Source: Magnolia sinica
Lineage: Eukaryota > Streptophyta > Magnoliopsida > Magnoliales > Magnoliaceae
Length of the DNA stretch: 64,000 nt
Assembly (NCBI RefSeq): GCF_029962835.1
Contig: NC_080590.1
Span: forward strand, 70,581,501-70,645,500
Reading direction: 5' to 3'
The position numbers and the translations under genes are program-made. Below the pieces are notes generated by a model that worked only from the letters and a program-made list of their open reading frames with translations, ran no database searches and had not been told where the DNA came from. Of this stretch, positions 56,587 through 64,000 are shown in pieces (the first letter of the stretch is position 1; each line of letters opens with the position of its first letter).

Positions 56587-57945
56587 AATTGTATTTTTCA
56601 TGTAAATTTCTTTGCTTCTTTTTGTGTTGTAGTGTGCAAATGAATTGTAATGTTTTGTTCAAAGAAAGCATATTCTTAGTAATACAATCATTGGTTTTGG
56701 GGTACATGTTAATGTAATACTTTCATAGTCATACTTCGTTATATCTACAATTCATCATATTTATGAATCATAAAGCATCCCTATGTGATGTTTATTTCAA
56801 TGGGCGAAACTATTTCTATTTTAAAGTTAGTAGAGTTAGTTTTGCATACAGTTTAAGCTCTTGAGTAGTGGAGCAATCACAGTTATTTAGACTCATAAGT
56901 AGTTGGAGTCAGGTCTCATGTGAATGGCCTCTGTAACTCTCTAGAGTTCATGGGGCTTATCACTGCCGGGGAGTTCACAAACTGCGATCCATCAGAGGGT
57001 CCCAGTGAGGCTACCAAGGTCGTGAACTCAATGGGATTTATGCGCAGGGTTGGCCATAGTAACTCTCTAGAGTTCATGGGACGCGTAAGGCTACCTTTGG
57101 TACCAAATCCAAGGCCGTCAGTCCATCAATGAGGGAGTGTTTTTATTGAGACCCTATCCTCATGAGTTACTACTGAAATCAAGCCAAGGACCTGGGGGTT
57201 CTTATTCTATTCTCCATTTTTCTTCATTTGTAAGTTCGAACCCATTCATGAGAGGTATTTTCATCCTTGTCCATGATGCTATTGGAGAGCTATACAGATG
57301 TCATTGGTCTCATGCGTGACTGACTATTGAGGACTTTCGGCCTTTTAGTCACTGGTTCCATCCGCTGCCCGCAGGGGTATGCATGTGATGTGGCCTATAC
57401 GGGCTTTTTAAGGCTGCTAGCTCCACACTGCTATCCCAAATAATATATATAGGCCTTATGTGTAGTTGGCCATATAGGGCTTGGTTAGGCTACCTTAAAT
57501 GATGAGCTGCTAGGCAACCTTAAATGATGAGTTGCCATAAAGATCTGCATGAGCTTGGCCGCATAAACTGTCCCACTGCCATGAATGGTGAATCAAGTCC
57601 ACTGCCATGAATGGTGAATCGAGCCCACTACCATGAATGGCAAATCAATAATTGATACATCGCCATTGCTTGCTAATGCCGATAATATTCTGATGATATC
57701 TGTCTCTCTTATCAAATTATCTTGGCGATAATAACAACTTTGATAGGTGGCCAGTAATGATAGTGATGGTTGCGATTTCAACAATAGTCGTTGATGGTTA
57801 GTCTTGATATGCTTAAGAGTTCGCCTTTTATTCATCATATATGAGAGGAAGAATACAAGGCTCCACCTTTTAAAGCTATTTCATCATTTCATCTGTAGAT
57901 GCCCCCTTTTGATGTAGAAGTATTATTCTAATAATCTTCTGGATC
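56587..57945 (-). other. Spacer between the T2 PMD gene and integrase
   Basis: About 1.35 kb without a credible gene, equivalent to 32006-33276 of T1. It holds CTCTCTAGAGTTCATGGG twice (56938 and 57062) and a 24-bp doublet ending CTTAAATGATGAG(C/T)TGC near 57495-57535. A ~27-bp triplet with CCACTGCCATGAATGGTGAA lies at 57572-57650. The two genes converge here. Confidence 0.6.
57572..57650. repeat. Tandem triplet of ~27 bp
   Basis: Three successive units of CCACTGCCATGAATGGTGAA followed by TC(A/G)AGT or similar, with a few differences in the third unit. It lies in the T2 spacer. Confidence 0.8.
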
Positions 57946-59180
57946 AAAATATTTTCCTCTGTTAGGGACAATATTTCTTAATGAAGCGGGCGTTGACCAG
58001 TATACTGATACCTCATCCATCCCGATCCATTACTCTATATGCCCCATTAGAATAAACTTAAGTTATGATGTATGGCCCATCCCATTTAAGGTCGAACTTG
58101 CCTCCTGTCCTGCGGGTGACCACTATCGGTCTTTTCATCATCAGAACCATGTCACCTTTCTTGAAGGATCGATGATTTACTTTCTTATCAAAGGCAGTGG
58201 AAATCCTGGCCTGATACAACCGCAATTGCTGCTGAGCTGCTAGTCATTTTTCATCAAGCAGATCCAATTCTGTCAATCTTATTCTTACATTCTCATCGTC
58301 AGTAATTGATTGGTGCACTGTTATTCTGAGTGAGGCAACTTGCGTCTCAATTGGCATGACAACTTCTACGTCGTAAACCAGCAAATACAGGGTAGCTTGT
58401 GTTGTCATCCGATGAGTGGTCTTGTAGGCCCATAAAGCTGATAGCAACCTTTCATCCCAATCACGCTTATTCCTGGTTACTGCCTTTTTCAATATTTTCA
58501 TAATTGTCTTGTTAAATGCCTCTGCTAATCCATTGGTCGGTAGTTAGCAGGGTGTTGAGAACGAATGATGAATATTGAATTTGAGACATAGCTTCTCCAT
58601 GCCCCTATTCTTGAAAGGAGTGCCATTATCAGTGATGATTTTCTTTGGGATGCCATGACGATAAATTATTGCATGTCGGATGAAATTAACGACGTCCTTC
58701 TCTTCAACACTTCGCAACGCAATTGCTTTGGTCCACTTGGAGAAATAGTCCGTTACTGCCAATATGTATTGTTTTCCTTTGGACGACGGTGGATTTATGG
58801 GGCCAATAACATCGAGTCCCCATGCAGCAAACGGCTAGGAAGTAACCGTCTGATGAAGATCTTCAGGGGGTATATGTATAATATCCCCATGAATCTGATA
58901 TTCATGGCATCGCTTCACATAATCTATAGTGTCTTTAAACATTGTGGGCTAATAATATCCCATTTGATGCACTCGATGGAATAAATTTCGCCCAGCTTGA
59001 TACGCCCCACATTCCCCGAAATGTGCCTCTTGTAATACTTGACTCGCTTCCTCCTCGTCTAGACATCGCATCAATATTTTATTGTAAGATCTTCTGTATA
59101 ATGTCTCATTACACATAATAAATCTTTTCGCTCTCTATTTAATTTGCAATTTCAATACTTAATCTTCTGGCAGGATATCA
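57946..59180 (-). pseudogene. T2 integrase (fossil)
   Basis: Minus-strand Tat integrase. Core blocks are YFSKWTKAIALRSVEEKDVV and IITDNGTPFKNRGMEKLCLK (58580-58760). SALWAYKTTHRMTTQATLYL is near 58380-58440, the C-terminal KGDMVLMMKRP-like block near 58120-58170, and the zinc-binding region near 58890-59020. Equivalent to 30709-32005 of T1. Fossil. Confidence 0.84.
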
Positions 59181-59239
59181 TACTTGAGATAATCAACGAA
59201 AGGCTGACGCCAATCGTCTGTTGTCACCTTTAGACATGA

Positions 59240-60010
59240 TATGGGGAATGCTTCAATGGCTTCATTGATGATTTCTGCTGAGGGCAACAATCTTCTTTAT
59301 TCAATTGTCACCTGCAGGGAGCTTCGATCTGGGCAAGATAGCACCGCTACTAAACTAGCCAAAGCATCTGCCTTTGCATTCTCGCACCGTGGTACATGCT
59401 TGATCTTGACGTGCAGGAATTGTTCTAATAAATTTTGTACTTTTTGACAATATGGCAGAAGCTCTTGTTTTCTTGTTTCAAACTCAGTCGTCAACTAATT
59501 TATAACTAGCTTGGAATCCCCATAAATTCACTGTGTCTTTATCTTCAATTCACTGCCTATCTCCATTCCAATGATGAGGGCGTTATACTCGCCTTCATTA
59601 TTAGTGCATGCGGTACCCAATGTGAAAGAATAAGGTAATAAATCACTCCGACACCTGCTCTGTCGCTCGTGATACACCTGCTCCTATCACTTGTGATGCA
59701 CCATAAAACACATTTGTCGTGAATTTGGTGATTCAATCATCATGACTTGCTCATCGGGAAATTCATCAAGAATGACTTCGTTATCCGTTACTAGGTGAGC
59801 CACCAGAAAGTCTGCCACTGCCTGCCCCTTTACCACTTTCCCTGACTCATACATAATCCTATATTCTGAAAGCAACAACATCCACTTCGCCAATCTTCCT
59901 AATAACATCGGCCTTGTCATTAAAAACTTGATGGGGTCTACTCAAGATATCAGGATTATGTCATGGGACAGACAATAATGTCTTAGCTTCTGGACCACGA
60001 ATATCAATGC
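59240..60010 (-). pseudogene. T2 dual RNase H region (fossil)
   Basis: Minus strand. The end of the first RNase H and tether (RPMLLGRLAKWMLLLSEYRI, then VADFLVAHLVTDNE, 59780-59920) are followed by the second RNase H, whose last blocks read HVPRCENAKADALASLVAVL (59340-59400). Same arrangement as T1. Fossil. Confidence 0.82.
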
Positions 60011-61240
60011 CAAACATACTTTTTTAATTGGCATATAATTGCATTCTACACCTATTAAAGTGCGACTTAGATAATAGAGTGCCGCTTCCTTCTCGCTTTT
60101 GTTCACTTGTGCCAATAAGGCTCCCAATGAATTTTCGGCCGCTAATATATATAGGATAAGAGGTTTACCCTTCACCGAAGCTATTAGCACTTGAGGTTGT
60201 TTCAATAATTCTTTAATTGAGTCAAAGGTATTCTGGCAAGACTTGTTCCATATAAATTTTGTTCCTTTCTTCATTAAGTGAGAAAATGGTTGATATCGTC
60301 CTGCTAGATTCGAGATGAAGCGGTAAATATATGCTAATTTCCCTTGTAAGCTTTTCAATTCCTTTAACATTTTAAGGGGTGTCATATCTCGAATAGCCTT
60401 AACTTTTCTTGGATCAATCTCGATTCCCCTATGCCTTATAACAAAACCGAGGAATTTCCTTGATGATACTCCAAATGCACATTTAGCTGGGTTCATCTTT
60501 AACTGTTTCTTTCTGAGTCTGCGGAATACCGAAGCCAGATGCTTCCGGTGCTCGTCATGGTGGTTTGATCTAACCACTAGATCATCCATGTAACACTCAA
60601 CATGTTTGTGCATCATGTCTTGAAATATCTTCTACATCGCCCTCTGATATGTTGCACCCACATTCTTAAGACTGAATGGCATAACTTTATAGCAATATAT
60701 CCCCAAGGAAGTTCTGAAAGGTGTTGCTTCTTCGTCTTTGGGGGCCATTCTTATTTGATTATAATCGGCATATCCATCCATGAAGGACATGATAGCATAG
60801 CATACTGCGTCGTACTGTCAATTAACAGCTTAGTAATCAGCAATAGAAAATCATCTTTCGGGCAAGCTTCATTTAGATCTCTGAAGTCAACACAAACCCT
60901 GATCTATCCACTTTTCTTCTTTACTGGGATGACATTCGATATCCATTTAGGATATTTGACTTCTCTAATGAACCCGACTTTTATTAGATTGCTTATTTCT
61001 TCTTCTATCCGAGGGACCAGGTCCGGATGAAATCACCTTTGTGCTTGTTTGATCGACATCTTATCTTTGGAGATATTCAATTGATGCATTGCCACTGACG
61101 GTTCTAGGCCTGGCATTTCTGTGTATATCCAGGCGAAGACATCTTTGTTCTCTTTCAAAAGCTTGATATACCGATCAATTTCTTCTTCTGGCAGACTGAC
61201 ACTTATGAATATATTTCGTGGTTCTTCTTCTGTTCCCAAA
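60011..61240 (-). pseudogene. T2 reverse transcriptase (fossil)
   Basis: Minus strand. KENKDVFAWIYTEMPGLEP is near 61110-61165, the palm and FGLKN-type blocks near 60650-60800, and the catalytic HVECYMDDLVVRSNHHDEH near 60545-60605. It is followed by MNPAKCAFGVSSRKFLGFVI and the thumb block LKELKSLQGKLAYIYRFISN. Unlike the T1 copy, the catalytic YMDD wording is conserved. Fossil overall. Confidence 0.84.
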
Positions 61241-61397
61241 TTTATTTCTTACAAATTGTCAATTGTCGATTGCCCCCCATCTTCCATCTTCTTTGGTGCT
61301 GTTTCAAGATTTCTAACCATTTCAAAATCTGTTTCTTTTGCCTGGTTGATTGTAACCATGTTTACTAAGCTTCTGCCCCCAGTCCTTGAAACTTTTC

Positions 61398-62716
61398 TCA
61401 CTTTTTCTGATTAACTCCGATCAGAATCTGAATTCCCTTTTCGTAGTTTAATCCAACTAGTTCTTCATAATCAAAGCCCATATTCTTCATGATTTTCCTA
61501 CTTGCCGGACTATATCTCTCAAGATCTTCGGATGTTAATTTTCCATGCCTCACATCACTGTCGACTATTTCTTCTGTCTTTACTTCTGAGGGGGCGTAGA
61601 ATTCAATTGGCTCCGGGTATTTTGCGTTGGGCTTAACGTGAAATCTTTTCAGGATGAGAGGGAATGGTTTACTCCTTTCAGCATACGGAAGTGGCACTAT
61701 GTAATTAGATTGTAGAATTTCCAACTGTTCCGGTGACAATAATGTTAATGGTGGTTGTCCTGGCTGTCGCAGATGCTTTGGTACAAAATAGAACTTCTTT
61801 CTCGTCTTTTCTGTTTTATACGATTCTGTCTCTTTTTCCTTTACTATTTCCATACAAACATTTTCTGAGGCCTTATTCTCACTGTTTCTCTTTTCTTCTC
61901 TCTTGGCAAATTCATCGTAATAACTGGTGTCTATGAAGAAGGCTTCAGCTTCTTTATATGGCCTCGCATCAACTAGCACTTTATGTTGCACCCCGTCTTT
62001 GCAGTATTTGAAGCACTGGTGTAAGGTGGAAGGTATGATGCCATACTGATGCATCCATGGTCTTTCCAGAAGGAGATTATATGTCGTCACTGCATTTATA
62101 ATGTGGTAGACAATATTTATAGTTAACTCTCCTATTTTAGTGTTATTCTGATCTTACCAAGTGCACATTGTCCATCTTTATTAAAGCCCTGTATCATCAT
62201 TCCACTACGGTGCAGGTTCGAACATCGATAACCCAATTCATTCAACATTATTAGTGGTAATAGGTTTACCACCGACCCATTATCGAGCATTATTCGCTTG
62301 AACTGTTTACCATGGATATGATCCACGATCATTAATGGCTTATTATGTTCCCCATCACAAATTAGGTCATCGTTGGAAAAGGAGATAACTGGCATACAAT
62401 CTCCCTGTTCCTCATTCTCCATCTTGGTCAACAATACTTCCCTAATATCATTGTCAGATAAAGCTTTAATCAGGCTTTGTTGGGAGTCTTTTGACAATCT
62501 TAGAGCATCATAGACACTTAGCCGAGCTGGTATGCCTTTCAGGTGGCTTATGATGTCATAAATCACCTTCCCTGTTTCCTTTTCTTTTTCTTTCTTGCCA
62601 TTATTGCCATTGAAGTGGTTCTTGATTACTTCTACTCTTGGTTTTCCACCTTTTGGATTTGGTGGACTGGCTATCTTCTTCCCTGATCGCAAGGTAGTCA
62701 CTTCAACTTTCCCCAT
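61398..62716 (-). pseudogene. T2 protease and linker (fossil)
   Basis: Minus strand. RIMLDNGSVVNLLPLIMLNE near 62240-62310 contains the retropepsin active site. YNLLLERPWMHQYGIIPSTL near 62030-62085 is the second block. The linker LSPEQLEILQSNYIVPLPYA follows near 61680-61745. Equivalent to T1 27280-28383. Fossil. Confidence 0.83.
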
Positions 62717-64000
62717 TATTTTCTAATTATCTGCCTTTGTTCTTCCCTGATAGTCTTCTTGCATAGTAAGCACGTTTGTTGTCGCACTTCTGTCCCTTTC
62801 TTTCTCTTTTTCGACTATTATCTCCCACCTGTTTATCATCCTCTGTATAATACATTTCAATGTGTAACAATTTTCTATTGGATGTCCTACTAAACGGTGA
62901 TAATGACAGAAATCTCTTTCTTTTGTTTTCGATGCTTCTTCGGGGTGTTTTGACAGAGGTAGCTTGATTGTTCCAGCTTTCAACAATTGGTTCATCAACT
63001 TGATTGTTCTAGCTTTTAACAACTGGTTCATCATGGGGAGTACGTCCTCTTTCTCAAACGTAAAACCCTCGTGAGAATTCAATGATCACAGTTTTTTGTC
63101 ATAGAACCTTCCTCTGGGACAATTGGACTCTTTTTTCCTTTCTGTATTCTTGACCCTTATTTCTCTCGCATCTCGACTTCTTTTCTCATGCTCGACCACA
63201 TATGTAATCAATTTTTGAGGTCCTCTTCTAGCTATCTCATAGTTGAACATCGGCATTTTTCTAGTCATCAGTTCCAAGGCGTGCGCTTTTATAGCCAAGT
63301 CGTGGAAGGTTTTGATGTCAGCACCGGTGAGACCAAATTTTATTCTTGCTTCCAAGAGTTTAGGCACATCTTCACTTGTTTTTTCTCTTCTGGCAACTAC
63401 CTGCAAGAAGCCCCCAAGGTCTTCCATCTGTCTATAAACTTTTCCACCGGCTCTCCATCTCTTTGTCGCACTGAAGCTAGTTCTATAATACTGACATCAC
63501 ATTTTGACGAAAAGAAGTTTGACATACATGCATCTTGCATTTGTTCCCATGTCCTCAAAGACCCGAGTGTTAAACTGGAATACCATCTGAACGCCTTGCT
63601 CAGCAGAGAAGACCCGAACAGTCGGAGGAAATATTGGGGCACTATGGAGAAATTCCCCATATTGGTGATGAAGTGCATTAAATGCTCCTCCAGGATCCTT
63701 CCCCGTTGAATTTGTGAAAATCAGGATGCTTGAAATTATTCAAGAATGGAATGTCTTTTACCTCTCTTCGTTCGATATCTGAACCTTCCTGTACCCTCAC
63801 GTTCCCTTTCTGACTTGACTGCTTCCTCAACGACTTGTCATACTTCTTCTTGAGTCATTGCTCTCGTACTAGGGGAGATCCATGCGATCTTGTTCTTGAC
63901 GACTGTGACCCTTCGGGGTGCTGTTCTCGCTCATTCGCGTTATCGTCCACTGGGGGCACTACCATTCTGTAAGTGCTATAGTTTATATCCCTGTTTGTTG
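62717..64000 (-). pseudogene. T2 gag, incomplete at the window edge (fossil)
   Basis: Minus strand. It has a knuckle-like CHYHRLVGHPIENC near 62870-62915, preceded by a short duplicated MNQLLKAGTIKL segment (about 62960-63035). The capsid core RTWEQMQDACMSNFFSSKCD is near 63490-63555, and an N-terminal part continues past 64000. Equivalent to T1 25800-27267. Confidence 0.83.

Larger units (their letters stand above)
51003..64000 (-). mobile_element. Tat-lineage element T2 with antisense gene, runs off the window (fossil)
   Basis: Same family as T1, in minus orientation and inserted in the Tekay integrase. The 3' LTR is at 51003-51762, then polypurine tract, the PMD gene (plus strand, 52298-56586), spacer, integrase, dual RNase H, reverse transcriptase, protease and gag reaching the right edge. 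The bases before the LTR, agtag, should recur after the 5' LTR outside the window. Broken in several places; somewhat diverged from T1 at both LTR and coding level, so it is a separate insertion and not a duplication of T1. Confidence 0.88.

Overview
The window is repeat-rich nuclear DNA from a flowering plant. It holds no intact host gene. The plant assignment rests on Athila elements with a tRNA-Asp-type primer site, a Tekay/Del chromovirus, Tat-lineage elements with two RNase H domains and an antisense plant-mobile-domain (PMD) gene, and a CACTA transposon carrying exons of typical plant genes. The style of the non-coding DNA could fit a magnoliid-like or other early-diverging lineage, but that is only an impression.

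Layout. Almost everything from 1.5 kb to the right edge is a set of insertions inside insertions. The oldest visible host is a Tekay/Del element on the minus strand. Its integrase is split into 1640-2200 and 50696-51002. Between these lies Athila copy A (2201-50695, plus strand; LTRs 2201-7690 and 49296-50695). A's left LTR holds a ~4 kb solo LTR (2265-6237, 5-bp duplication taatg). A's integrase is interrupted by a second Athila of another subfamily, copy B (12286-47194). B carries three insertions: a 7.2-kb CACTA transposon (14871-22038, duplication aca), a 15.1-kb Tat-lineage element T1 (24180-39271, duplication acaag) and a 3-kb solo LTR (41772-44816, duplication catct) of the same family as the 4-kb one but inverted. 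A second Tat element, T2, on the minus strand, enters the Tekay remnant at 51003 and runs off the right edge. The left 1.5 kb holds the Tekay LTR remnant, a hAT-type MITE (238-834) with a perfect 8-bp duplication, and a GT microsatellite.

Most interesting content. (1) The CACTA element has no visible transposase. It carries recognisable exons of four unrelated host genes, all on the plus strand: an LRR receptor-like protein, a homogentisate-type UbiA prenyltransferase, a TT9/CLEC16A-like protein and a DJ-1 homologue. Three of them keep splice sites at one or both ends. This is a Pack-CACTA. (2) Both Tat elements carry, between integrase and 3' LTR and in antisense, a gene for a PMD protein with a Ser/Thr/Pro-rich linker and a coiled-coil tail. 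It has two introns at the same places in both copies, its own TATA box, and arrays of a GCGCACAA word that also fills the LTRs. I propose, as inference, that this is an element-encoded regulatory module, possibly countering silencing.

All retroelement genes here are decayed fossils. LTR pairs differ by very roughly 5-10% by eye, which suggests insertions within the last several million years, or older if the lineage evolves slowly.
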